Source: Marsupella aquatica (Eukaryota > Marchantiophyta). From it: 64,000 nucleotides of DNA. The position numbers and the translations under genes were made by a program. The notes beneath the pieces are model-generated. The model worked only from the letters and a program-made list of their open reading frames with translations, made no database searches and was not told where the DNA came from. Position 1 is the stretch's first letter; the number at the start of each line of letters is the position of its first letter. Location of the stretch: contig OZ316897.1 of the NCBI GenBank assembly GCA_973895155.1, forward strand, positions 12,958,001-13,022,000. Direction: 5' to 3'. Shown piece after piece: positions 12,561-24,987 of this stretch.

Positions 12561-14759
12561 GGGATTGGGACACAGGGTACATCTGGGAAATTGATAAATT
12601 CAGGCAAACATGAAGACAAACATTGATTTTTGACATTGGCAAGGGACTTTGTAGCTGAGGTGAACAGTTCTGTTGACAGACATGACATGTCTTATGCACA
12701 AAATTCAATGATAAACACCAGTTTGTCTCTAAATGTCAATGGTTTATAGTCTGAAAATCAACTTACACCTGAGCTTCAGAATATCATAACGAAATATCGA
12801 GTGAAGTTTTAAAGGAGTTGAGTTGGCCTTGACATTGATGCTACTGTTGAAGTGGCTCCTGATATTGGTGACCCAGGTGAAGAGCCAGCTCAACCCTCTT
12901 CTCTTGGGGCTGTACAATGTCTTGCAAGGATGAGACACATGGGACAGATTGTAGGAGAGTGAAAAAAATGTTAGTTTGTAGCTTATGTGAGACAACATCT
13001 ACTATTCATAGTTGATTAAAGTGAATCAAAGAGATCTTGTTTGCTCAATGTGTTTCAAGAGTACCCCAAACTGCAAATGTGAGGAGGAGTTATAGATTTC
13101 TGAAGTTTACTCAATATTTGAATAGTATATGAAAGGAGTTATAAGGTTCTGAAGTTTTCTCAATGCTTGAATGAGTAGTAAGTTTTGTAAATTGTAATCA
13201 AATATTGTGCACATTTTTAGCGTTTTTATAAGCAAATTTTAACTATTGTCCATTCTTTGTTTTTAACTTTAAGTATGTGTGACACTATTTGACTTGTGAC
13301 CACAATTAGTGTCATATTATATTAGTGTCACACACCCTAATTACCGTCACTTACCTCAAATATAACCTCACAGTAATTAGAGTCTGTGAGACTACATACT
13401 GTAAAGAGTGTAGTTACCCTTGGAAATATTATAATGGATTAACTAGTAAAACATGCAAGCTGGGAAGCAAGGAAGCAATGGGGAACGATTGGCTAAAATG
13501 ACACTAAGAGAAAATATATCTTTTTGAATTATAAGTGACCTGGCAATACTTCAGTTGTTAGTGGCCTATAGGTGTCATGCTAATTACAAGAGATTTAATC
13601 CCAAGATTTTTATAGATTACATAAAGACATGTTAGTGACTAGTCAAAAACTGAATCATGTAAATGTTAGTGACTAGTCAAAAAGTCACTCATGTGACCAT
13701 GGTAGGTGAGTCCTAAGGAAGTCATATAAATAGCAGAAATAGACTTTAGTTGCAAGACATCTGTATACCTTACACCCATTTCATGCAAACTAATTTAGAC
13801 TACACATTTTTTCATGTACACTTGTGAAATAGTGTTTGAATTATTTGTATACCAACACTATATCTAATCACAACATTTAGTGTTATATCCATCGCTTTTC
13901 TAGGTCCACAGGCATAACAAAGTTACAACTTGAGAATTCCTCCAAGCACTATTTTTCCTCCTTCAACTTCTTCCCTCCTTTTGTATTTCAAACTTGTCTT
14001 TCTCAATGAATGTATTGCTCACTATGTTAGGGTACAAGGCCTTGGGGACAGTTTCATTGTTTTTTCACCAGAGCTAATTAATCTACCAGCCATGTAACAT
14101 CCTAAGGCTAGATAGTGTACCAGGGCTCAAAAGGAAAGTCTAGAATTATTTCATGGTCGCTCGTTTATTCAGAATTTATGCAGGTCTTTAGTGGAGTCTT
14201 CTCTATCTAATCACAGTTCACGTGCTTTTGATTCAAAGAAAGGTCCATCCAAAATGTTCCTTTCTTAATGCCCTTTGCAAGTTTTCCATTTGTATTTTTC
14301 AGGACATTCTTGGAGCATAATGCCCACCACAAGATTCGGATCATCTCTTGAGTAAGATTGTCCATTACTTTCACTAAATCAAGAAAAAATAAAATCTCTC
14401 AAGCCTTTCAATATAATAAGGTTTTATTTGCCAAACCATTAGGGAAACAACCCCTCCAAATGCAAGCTAAAGCTCTCCTTTTTTGGTCATGTTCCATAAT
14501 GCCAACTAAACATGACTTTACTACATACTTCTAAAGTCTATTTTTTGCCTTCAATATTGTGTTTGGTTTTTCATGGTTTACTCTATTTTAATGATCCATG
14601 CTCCATATTTTTCAATATGGATGCTAAGGTCAGTTGTTCTTGAATATTTTCCAGAAGAGTTGGCATTATTTGCTCAATAATCTTGGAAACTTTTAGTCAA
14701 TTTTATCAGTGCACATGTAGTCGTATAAAATTCAGGAGTCGTAGTGTTTCTTAAGTCAA
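12561..14759. other. Intergenic, no supported gene
   Basis: The region is AT-rich with short stop-riddled frames in all six readings. I see no RNA gene or mobile-element terminus. Small local repeats occur near 13,620-13,690, where GTTAGTGACTAGTCAAAAA appears twice. Confidence 0.45.
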
Positions 14760-16398
14760 ATTTTGATTCTAAGCTTGGTTTCCCTGAAACTTTGCCAACA
14801 TAGTCGTGGCTCTATCTTCCAAAATCTGGCAAAGTTTGAGTGCATTCCATGTAGCAAATGTTGCCCTACAAAATTTGAGCAACTCGCAGCTTTTTATAAG
14901 TCAAATTTTGTCGATTTCATATCTCTTGATCATTTTGTTTTTTCAGTTTTGATTCTGAGCTCGGTTTTCCCTGAAACTTTGCCAGCACACTTGTGACTCT
15001 TTCTTCTAAAATCTGGCAAAGTTTGAGTGCATTCTGTGCAGCAAATGTTGCCCTACGAAATTCGAGCAACTCGCAGCTTTTTTTAGGTCAAATTTTATCG
15101 AGTTTGTATCTCTTGATCGTTTTGTTTTTTCAGTTTCAATTCTGAGCTCGGTTTTCCCTGAAACTTTGCCAGCACGGTCGTGACTCTTTCTTCTAAAATC
15201 TGGCAAAGTTTGAGTGCATTCTGTGCAGCAAATGTTGCCCTACGAAATTCGAGCAACTCGCAGCTTTTTTTAGGTCAAATTTTATCGAGTTTGTATCTCT
15301 TGATCGTTTTGTTTTTTCAGTTTCAATTCTGAGCTCGGTTTTCCCTGAAACTTTGCCAGCACGGTCGTGACTCTTTCTTCTAAAATCTGGCAAAGTTTGA
15401 GTGCATTATGTGCAGCAAATGTTGCCCTATGAAATTCGAGCAACTCGCAGCTTTTTTTAGGTCAAATTTTATCGAGTTTGTATCTCTTGATCATTTTGTT
15501 TTTTCAGTTTCGATTCTGAGCTCGGTTTTCCCTGAAACTTTGCCAGCACGGTCGTGACTCTTTCTTCTAAAATCTGGCAAAGTTTGAGTGCATTCTGTGC
15601 AGCAAATGTTGCCCTATGAAATTCGAGCAACTCGCAGCTTGTTTTAGGTCAAATTTTATCGAGTTCGTATCTCTTGATTGTTTTGTTTTTTCAGTTTCGA
15701 TTCTGAGCTTGGTTTTCCCTGAAACTTTGCCAGCACGGTCGTGACTCTTTCTTCTAAGATCTAGCAAAGTTTGAGTGCATTCTGTGCAGCAAATGTTGCC
15801 CTACAGAATTCGAGCAACTCGCAGCTTGTTTTAGGTCAAATTTTATCGAGTTCGTATCTCTTGATTGTTTTGTTTTTTCAGTTTCGATTCTGAGCTTGGT
15901 TTTCCCTGAAACTTTGCCAGCACGGTCGTGACTCTTTCTTCTAAGATCTAGCAAAGTTTGAGTGCATTCTGTGCAGCAAATGTTGCCCTACAAAATTTGA
16001 GCAACTCGCAGCTTTTCTTAGGTCAAATTTTATCAAGTTTGTATCTCTTGATCATTTTTTTTCTTTAGTTTTGATTCTGAGCTCGGTTTTCCCTGAAACT
16101 TTGCCAGCACGGTTGTGACTCTTTCTTCTAAGATCTGGCAAAGTTTGAGTGCATTCTGTGCAGCAAATGTTGCCCTACAAAATTTGAGCAACTCGCAGCT
16201 TTTCTTAGGTCAAATTTTATCAAGTTCGTATCTCTTGATCATTTTTTTTCTTTAGTTTTGATTCTGAGCTCGGTTTTCCCTGAAACTTTGCCAGCACGGT
16301 TGTGACTCTTTCTTCTAAGATCTGGCAAAGTTTGAGTGCATTCTGTGCAGCAAATGTTGCCCTACAAAATTTGAGCAACTCGCAGCTTTTTTTAGGTG
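14760..16398. repeat. Tandem array of nine 187-bp units, each with a hairpin
   Basis: The word CCCTGAAAC recurs at 14782, 14969, 15156, 15343, 15530, 15717, 15904, 16091 and 16278, exactly 187 bp apart, so there are about 8.8 units with no net indels. Most units contain AAACTTTGCCAG and its exact complement CTGGCAAAGTTT about 27 nt later, a possible 12-bp stem. A more diverged partial unit follows to about 16,512. Because 187 is not a multiple of three, the repeated 66-residue minus-strand frames are not a protein repeat. The array ends about 0.5 kb before the oxygenase-like gene, so it could be a promoter-proximal or transposon-subterminal array. Confidence 0.9.
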
Positions 16399-17001
16399 TC
16401 ATTTTTTGGCAAAGTTTGAGTGCATTTCATCATGAGAAAGCTGCCCTAGAAAATCGGAGAGAGTTACAGGTTTCCTTAGGTCCAATACTATCGATTTCAA
16501 TCTCCCGATCACCATGGCGTTTGACAAGACCACCACCATTGTTGATGTGGATATTCTATTCACAATCTTCAACGGAGGAAGATTTGTAAGTGAAATAAGG
16601 CTTTCTGAATTTATCTCTTTGGATTAGGTTCTGTTATTTCAGTTTGTTTGTCCATGAGCTCATTATGCCCTGTCTGTTACAAGTCACTTTTACAGATGCA
16701 GCGTTGACTCTAAAATCAAGTCTCCCATTGCTAAGTTCGCGCACTGGATGACACCCTACCTGATACACCGTATCTTCAATTTTTAGGTATGTTACATACT
16801 ACCATAGGAGAAATTTTGCGATTCATATTTTGTATGGTGGGCTAATGTTAGCTTTGTTGCTGTTTGCCGTCCAACATAATTTTTGAACTAGGATGACAAG
16901 AATCCATTCTAAATTTAAGATTTTTCCTAGGTGATAGTCTTTCTATTGCACATAGTTTGACAAATCATTGAGAATTTAAATCATTTTACAGGTTACTCAA
17001 T

Positions 17002-18696
17002 ATGGAAGGACTGAAAGACAAAATAAAAAAAAGAAGAAGTGAGACTCCAATTCTAAAGGTAATATATTTTCTCACTACTAATATACTTTGAGATCAGAAA
17101 ATGTTTGGAATATATTTGAAACCAGTACACATTTTGTGAGGCCAATTCATTGTCAGGTGAATATATTGATAGTTGACCTACTGGGGGGGCGTGACTTCCC
17201 GTATTGTGGAAGAAACCTCATTATCCGGTGGCCGATACAGTCTATATTCTATGGCTTTGTTTTGTGTCCGAAATGTTTAGCATATTTGATACTCATCATA
17301 GGTTTATATTTGTTATTTTTACTGCAAATTTAAGATGAAACTCTTTTTTCTTTTATAGGGCAAAAAAACAGTGAAGGTATCTTCCGAGAGGTTCTCTGCA
17401 GCATCTCTTTATTTCTGTGAAATCATCAAGCTTGCTCAAAAAGCTGGTGGGAAAGTAGGACATTTTCATACAAAAATTCTATGTAAGTGGTTGTTGGGCG
17501 AATACTATCTTTTCGAATATGGAGTACAGATATTATCTGAGGGAAACCTAAAAGGAAATCAGTCAACCTTTTTTGATGGTTTTCACAGTTTAAGAAGAGA
17601 TGGAAGTTGGATTGCTTGGTTTGATGAAAAAGAATGGAGTAGCATCAATCATATGATAATGAATCGTTACAATCTATCATCTGTTGGGAGAGGCTTATCA
17701 GATCGGATACAGAAGTTCCGAACTGATCCAGACATGTATCTAAGAAGTAAGAAAGATCATTACCAGAAATTTGGAAAATCCCGTATAAAGTTTACAAATT
17801 TCACCAAGAAATCTTCCGATTTTGTTGGTAGATTTTCCTCCAACTATTTGATTGAGGAAGATTTGGAAACACCTTGGGCAAATCGAATTATAGTCTGGAG
17901 ACCGATGATCGAGCCTTTCTACAAGATGAATATTTCATCAAGAGTGGAGATTTGGATGGATGGTGATGAAATTGGAGGTCGGATGAAAGGAGGTGTTCCA
18001 GAGAAAGATAGATCTTTTGTTCAGTTGTTTGTGGAAGAAATATGGAATGATAAATATATAGTGAAGAGGTCAGATACACGATCTGCATTGAAAAATGTCA
18101 TGAGGGCAATTGGCCCATTAGTGAACTGGCGAGAAGGGAAAGGTAATCATTTTGTGAGCTTCTACCGTAACAAGTTGAAGATATCACAAACACAGGATCC
18201 TACTGTGGTTCAGTTAGAATTGCTCTATGAGCAATGTGCACATCGATTACTGTTTGAAATTATTTTTGTTCTTTTCTGTGAACACTTATGGCCAGTGGTG
18301 GAGAGTTTTATTGAGATTATGCCTCCAATGATGGAACTTAGCAGTGAGCTTTTGGCTTGTTTTTCAAAGCCTGAACTCATGAAAAAAGCCATTCATGCAT
18401 ATCCTTTATTCATCACAAAGGACTATTGCAATGAAGTTCATACAGATGTAGATGAAAGCGAGTTTACAATGTTCATGGCATGTAATCCATCGAATGAAAG
18501 TAGAGGTGGAGATTTAGTGATGCTAAAATATGGAATTAAAATTCCAATTTTAGATGGAGATTTGTTTTTTGTTCGGGGTCAAGATCCTCATGCTACATCG
18601 TATAGAAGTCCACCAATGAAACCAGTATATGTAGTTGGAATTGCCGTAAACCAAAAACTTGGCAATGCTTATGAGTTTCGCGGTGAAAGTAATTAA
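17002..18696 (+). CDS. Putative 2OG/Fe(II) dioxygenase, TET/JBP-like
   Basis: The model has two exons, 17002-17058 and 17359-18696, joined in phase to give 464 residues. ATG 17002 is preferred because it adds a basic, nuclear-signal-like start (KDKIKKRRS); the longer exon alone opens only on a GTG. The C-terminal quarter reads as a double-stranded beta-helix iron site: HTD at 380-382, then GGDLV, then a GDLFFV strand, then His430. Arg435 or Lys440 could bind 2-oxoglutarate. The HxD to distal His distance of 50 residues is like that of JBP/TET enzymes, which oxidise thymine or 5-methylcytosine. That substrate is an inference: AlkB-like or prolyl-hydroxylase relatives are possible. The N-terminal 350 residues are unknown to me. 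The stop is about 430 bp before the integrase-core gene on the same strand, and the 187-bp array lies just upstream. Confidence 0.7.
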
Positions 18697-19125
18697 ATAA
18701 ATTTTGTGATACACTGAGATTAGCTATGCGGGTTTTCTTTTGGTCTATTTTTTGTTTATTATTATGGTGGATTTGGTTATAATAGTGTACTATATATCCT
18801 GATGCTAAAGTTTTTAGTTTATCTTCTTGTTATAGAATTTTTGTTCATTGGTGCTTGTGGCTGTAATATGACTTGTGAGTTTTTAATAGGTTCAAGAAAG
18901 CCAATGAAAATTTTAAAAATGTCATCTGCTTCCAAATTGGGAATCATCAACAATTTTTTATGAACAGACAACGTTGGGGCCAAGCTTACAAGAGCAATAG
19001 TCAATTGCTGTAGAAAACAAAAATTGAATGACTACTGTTATTTGTATATGGTTGCAGGTGTTAAAATTGTTAGTTGATGAAACTGTGGAGTATAATCTAT
19101 ACTCAACCCACGCTGGACAATCAAT

Positions 19126-20797
19126 ATGAATGATCCAGATTTTCAACAGTATACAGATGTAAAAAGAGCTCTCGACCTAGGGTACACTATGAATGAATGT
19201 GCAGATGCATTTGGTGTACATAGAGTGACTCTATGGAAATGCCTCAAAAACTTTGATATTGAGCATAGAATATATCCCCGATATACTTTAGAAGATGTTT
19301 GCTCTCTTATTACCGAGATTGTACCAATCCATGGATATGCTGAAGATTGGGGAATACGTTTCGTTAGAGCACGTTTAAAAAGGGCTGGTTATAAAATCTC
19401 ACTAGCACTTGTCAGAAATGCTTTGGACACATTACTTCCTGGTGTACTTGAAGGAAGGGCACGAAGATGCATCATAAGGAGATTTTATGATGTAATTGAG
19501 CCAATGCATCTGTGGCATATGGATTGTAAGTAGAACATCTATGTCTCTTCTAAATTTTTCCTGCTTTTATATTGAAGTTAACTTTAGAATAGATCCTCAA
19601 TACTAATAGATTGTTTGGAAATTGAATGCAGCGTATGATAAATTGACGCAATGGGGATTCAGAATTCATGGTGCAATTGATGGGGCTACACACTTTGTTC
19701 CATGGATGCATGTGGCATTGAACAAGAAAGCGCATACTCTATATGTGGGATATAAGACAACCATACTTAGATTTGGTCATCCATTGATGATTCGTTCTGA
19801 TTATGCAACAGAGCATGTTTTGGTAAGAAGAAACCTTGAAAGAGCAAGACCAAGTACAAATTGTTTTTGCATGGGGTCTTCTGTTCATAATCAGGTAATG
19901 TTTCTGATTAACAAGAACATATAGAGTGGTTCATTTCATATTTCATGTCATCGATTGCAGCTTGGAAATTCTGTAAATTTGAAATCAATTTTGTGCAGGT
20001 ACTTATATTTGTATCCTATCATGTATGTTTTGGCAGAGAATTGAGGCATTTTGGAACTACATGAAACAAAAAGGAACTAATCACTTCAAGAAGACTTTAT
20101 ATGACTTATCATGTGTGGAAGGATTTTTACAAATTGATATCCCACTTCATAGATATTGTATGGTTACTGTGATTCTTCCTTTACTACAAGAGGCTGTAAA
20201 TGATGTGGTTTTAACATGGAATGCACATACTGTGAGAGCTGTGCGGATTGGAGGTATGTTGAGACCATCACATATTCCAGAACTTGCATTTCAATCACGA
20301 GAAAGAGAAGCTAGAATTATTCAGCCTCCACCTTATGCCGAAGAAGCTCAGGTGGATATCGAACAAGAAGATGACATCATCGATCCAATGGGAATTGATT
20401 ATTGGAATCACAACAATGATCGTAGAAACTTTGAAGATCGCATAAACGATTTGAATGATGAAGTAAGCATTGTTTTGTATTATTATTAATGTTCATGTGA
20501 ATTATGAAATGATGATGTAAGAAATACTTTTGTTTATATGCCCTTATTCATGTTTTATTTCTTTTGCAGAATCTACAATACATTCGTGATATTGCATATG
20601 AAAGGAACCAAGTGACAGTCACAACTGCAAAAGACAAATTGCGAATGCATCTTCTTCTTTCTATAGAGTGTCAAAATAGTATGGATGCTTCATTGGACTT
20701 GGAGGACTATGTACAAAATGAATTAGGGCTACCTAATTTGTCAGATGGTAGATTATGGGCCTTAAGATCCTTGCAACAAACATTACAGATTATATGA
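19126..20797 (+). CDS. HTH plus integrase-core (DDE) transposase-like protein, 4 exons
   Basis: Exons 19126-19525, 19632-19894, 20037-20462 and 20570-20797 join in phase at GT-AG borders to give 438 residues. The N-terminus has a helix-turn-helix-like stretch (ADAFGVHRVTLWKCL). The catalytic core keeps a DDE triad: Asp133 in LWHMD, Asp190 in IRSDYATEH, and Glu224 in SSVHNQRIEAFW. The D-to-E spacing is 33 residues, near the usual D35E. The motif order matches the integrase-core proteins scattered in animal and fungal genomes, which I believe correspond to the IS3-like eukaryotic (IS3EU) transposons; that name is from memory and unverified. An acidic C-terminal tail follows. The frame is intact, so the protein may be active or domesticated. 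It is 430 bp downstream of the dioxygenase-like gene. A transcript leader may start upstream, because an acceptor-like site lies near 19,057. Confidence 0.75.
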
Positions 20798-20919
20798 CTG
20801 ACACAATATGTGAGGTAATGTAATAGTTTACTAGTGACACAAACACTTCTTCTTGAGGCTTTAGCAATATTCGAAGAAATTATTTTCTAGTCTATTGGCT
20901 TGAGAGATACTTGTTCATG

Positions 20920-23910
20920 TTTTGAGCCCATAATTTTGCTCTCATCCTAGTATTTAACCTAGCTTTGGACCCTTGTCTGAAAATGCCAATAATTAAATCC
21001 TTGATTTTTTTTCATAAATTTGCATCCAAGACTAAGCATGCCTGGTATTTTGATTCCAAATCCACTCTCACAATGTTGGTTTGAAATTTCCTTGGCCAGT
21101 TGTGGTGGGGCAAGTTGATTCAAGTCCTTTGTATTTTGTTATAATGGTCCTCCTATTTACCCTAACTTTGGACCCTAACTAGCTTGTCTCAAAAAAATGC
21201 CAAGAACAAATCCTCAATATTTTGTTGTGTATTTATAGCATAGACTGAGCCCAATATTGTGATTCAAAATCCACTTACACTTTGAAGGTTGAATCTTTCC
21301 TAATGGTGGTGGTGGAGCAAGTTCGTGATCTACCTTTGTATTTTTTGTCATGGTAGTCCCATTTACCCTACCTTTGGACCCTTGACTTGGACAATGTCAA
21401 GAAATAAATCTTCATTAATGTAATGTGTATTTACACCCTAGACTAAGCCCAGGACCAAGCTTGACCTGGTGATTCCAACTTTGCTCTCACTTTGTGGGTT
21501 CCATCTTTCTTTGCTCACTTGTTTGGTGGAGCTAGTTTCTTTATCGTCCTAAGTTGTATTTTTGTTATTTACTATAAGTGACCCTAGCTTTAGACCCAAC
21601 CTAGCTTGTCTGAAGAAACCAGATCCTCATAACTTGTTTATGTTGTACACCCTCCATTACAATGATTGTTGTCATTGGACAAGCTCTCACTTTGTTGGTT
21701 TCACCTTTTTTAAGTCACTTCTGTAGTGGAGCAAGAGTATTCAAGTCATTTCTATATTTTTCTCTAGGAGAGCTTATTGTCCTTTAGGTCCTTGTCTCAA
21801 AATGCCAAGCGTCAAATCCTCATAATTTTGTCACAAGTTCACACCCTGGACTAAGCATGGTATTTTCATTCATAATCTGCCTGTCACATTGCTGGTTTGA
21901 CATTTTCTTGGTCAGTTGTGTGGTGGATCAAGTTTGTTCTCATCCTTTGTATTTTGGATATGATCTTCTCATTTACCCTACCTTTAGACCTTGATTGAGC
22001 AAAATCCCAAGATACAAATCCCCATAATTTTGTTGAGTATTTACACCCTTAGTAGACTGAGCCTGGCTTGGCTCATTCCAAATCCACTCTCACTTTGCTG
22101 GTTCAGCATTTTCTTGGCCAGTTATGTGGTGCACCAAGTAGGTCCAAGTCCTTTGTATACTTGTCATGGTCTTCCCATTTAACCCTAACTTTGACCGTTA
22201 TTTTAAGAAAATGCCAAGACACAAATCCTCAAAATTTATTTGTGCTTTTCACCATATGCTCAGACTAATTATATTGTGATCAGATATCTGCTCACTTTGT
22301 TGGTTTCATTTTTCCTTAGCCATTTGTGTGAGGGAGCATGTTTGTTCAACTCCTTTGTAATTTGGTTATGATGCTCTCATTTACCCTAGCTTTGGAACCT
22401 TGTTTCAAGTAAATGTCAAATACAAATCCACCTAATTTCTCCATTTATTTACACCCTTGATTGAGCCTGGTCCTGTGATTTCAAATCCACTCTCATTTTG
22501 CTGGTTGCAGATTTTCTTGCTAAGTCATGGAATGGAGTGAGTTTGTTCAAGTCCTTGTTAATTGTGTTATAGTTCTCCTATAATTTACCCTATTTGACTT
22601 TGGACTCTTGTCAGATTAGGGAAATGCCAAAACACAAATGTTCATTATTTGTTTTTGTATTTAAACCTTAGGCTGAGCCTCATATTGTGAATCAAAATTG
22701 TTGATTTTCATTTTTGTTCTTTAGTCAATTGTGTGGGGGAACAAGTTTGTTCTTATCCTTTGTATTATTTTTCATTTTGATCTTCACATTTACCCTAGCT
22801 TTGGAGCCTTGTTAGAAATGTCAAGATACAAATTCACATAATTTCTCCATTTATTTACACCTTTGATTGAATCTGGTTTGGTGATCTCAAACCCACTTTT
22901 ATTTTGCTGGTTGCACATTTTCTTGGGCAGTTGTGGGATGGAGCTCGCTTATTTAAGTCCTTGGTATTTGTGTTATGGTTCTCCCATTTACCCTACTTGA
23001 CTTTGGGCCTTTGTCATAGAAAAATGCCAAGAAACAAATGCTCATGGTTTTTTTTTTGCATTTACACCTCATGCTGAGCCTCATAATGTGAATCAAAATC
23101 AGTTCTCCCTTCGTTGATTTCATTTTTCCTTAGTTAGCTATGTGAGGGAGCAAGTTTGTTCACGTTCTTTGTATTTTGGTAATGATCCTTCCGTTTACCC
23201 CACTTAACTTTGGAGCCTTGTCTAAGAAAAATGCCAAGAAACAAATTCACATGATTTATTTGTGTATTTACCCCTCAGGCTAAGCCTGATATTGTGATTT
23301 GAAATGTGCTCTCACTTTATTGGTTTCATTTTTCATAAGTCAGTTGTGTAGGGGAGAAAGTCATTTGTATTTTGGTTAATATGAGCTTCCCATTTACCTT
23401 AGCTTTGGATCTTTCTTTCAAAAAAATGTCAAGAAGCAAATTAACATAACTTTCTACACCCTAGATTTAGTGGGCCTTGGTGATTCCAAATTTGCTCCCA
23501 CTTTGCTGTCAGTTTGACATTTCTTTGGCCAATTGTGTGGTGGTGCAGGTCAATTCAAGTCCTTTGCATTTTTGTTGTGCTCTTCCCATTTACCCTAGCT
23601 GTAGACCATTGTCTTAATAAAATGCTGAGAAACAAATCGTCATATTTTCTTTGTGTATTTACACCATAGAGCGATACCCAAATGTGTTCAAGTTGTTTGT
23701 ATTTCTAAACAGTGTTGGTATTTACTCTAGTCTGGACCCCTTTGAAAGAAATTGCCAAATAATAAATGCTGATAGTTTCTTTGTGTATTTTTTAAGAGAC
23801 ACAGCATGACCGACCTTGTGATCTCAAATTGGTCCTGACTTTGGTGGTTCTACCTTTCCTTGAACTGTTGTTGTTGTGGAGCAAGTATGTTGAAGCCTTA
23901 GTTACGCCTT
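20920..23910. repeat. Degenerate tandem array, about 14-15 units of about 203 bp
   Basis: The phrase ACCCTAGCTTTGGACCCTTG and variants recurs near 20963, 21166, 21372, 21588, 21782, 21982, 22189, 22390, 22598, 22799, 23001, 23208, 23403 and 23599, spaced 194-216 bp (mean about 203). A shortened unit occurs near 23,730. Each unit also carries AAATGCCAAGAAACAAATCC, a CACTCTCACTTTG word and GTCCTTTGTATTTTG. Divergence is much higher than in the 187-bp array, so this array is older or less homogenised. It starts about 130 bp after the integrase-core stop codon. Confidence 0.88.
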
Positions 23911-24229
23911 TTTTTCTATGGTGATGGTTAGTCATAAAATGTGGTTAAGGTTAATGTTTACAAAACTAGCTTATTTATCAATTAGTTATGAATTAAAGTG
24001 TCAATGGACCAGGGTAGTATGAACAAAGTATCACGAGGGTTTGATGTGAAAGGGGTTCCAAGAAACACAGATAGATAGCGATAGACCACATTATCCTTAC
24101 CAGAATAAAAGTTATTTTTTTTAATAAAATGAGTTAAGTTCATATAGTCATCTGGGCAGTTTGTTAAGCATTTAAGTGCATGAGTTTTAATTAGTTCCTA
24201 TTTATTCCCTATTTAGAAATTGGATAATT

Positions 24230-24987
24230 AGTTTTTCAATGTGTACAGTAGTTTGTTCAACGAATCACTCCCCCCCCCCCCAAAAAAAAAAACTCCCGCT
24301 TGAAAACTATTGCATGTTTCTCTCTTGAGAATGAAAACCATTTTTTAGTTCTCTAAAATAAAATAAAACCTTGGTGGTGGTGTATATTTTGTGTGTTATT
24401 TTTTCTGGATGTGCATTGTTTTTTGGGGTGACTTTTTCGGGAGAAGGTATTTTTTCCGTGGAATTTGTTCTCCCTTCAAAATGTTCCATTTTTGTTATTC
24501 CCCTAACTATCATTTGGAGTAAAACTTTTTACTTTCTCCAATATCTCAAAATTAATTTTCTCTGTAGAATTTTTTGAATTTTTTGCTCTTTATTGAATGC
24601 TTCAAATATTTCTCACCTTATAATATTTCCAATTTTTTCCGATGTTGTGTTTGAGAAGAAAAATTTTAATTACACTATTTAGTGACCCATTTGATTATTT
24701 TTACGCATTACTAGTTATGTAATTCTGTTTTTCTCCCTTTATCTTTCAGTTTCGAATACTCTCTTTTCAGACTCTTTTCCGCAGATATTTTCTCTCGGTT
24801 CAACTTTTTAGCCGATTCTCTCCCCGCAACATTTCAAACACCGTAGTCGACACCTTTTCGTGCGGAGAGGCTGCATGGGGCCATTGGGGCGGTTATCATC
24901 CGACTATAAAATAGCTTATTGCAGGTCGGGGACGGCACAGGCAATTTTTACAGGCGAGGAAAGCTTCCCTTGCCCGCTCCGACCGAA
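24230..24987. other. AT-rich segment with homopolymer run
   Basis: A run of about 14 C followed by about 11 A lies near 24,269-24,293. The part 24,770-24,860 matches, inverted, the segment near 520-580 at the left of the window (shared words GTCGAC, CCGCAACATTTC, GACTCTTTT). No gene is seen. Confidence 0.5.

Noticed and set aside
15006-15954. Repeated 66-residue minus-strand frames that look like a protein repeat
   Set aside because: They come from the 187-bp DNA repeat; 187 is not divisible by three, so the copies lie in different frames and cannot form one protein.
16514-16585. ATGGCGTTTGACAAG as a first exon of the oxygenase gene
   Set aside because: It has a good donor, but no downstream piece before 17,002 joins in frame; the candidate exon near 16,697 meets an immediate stop.
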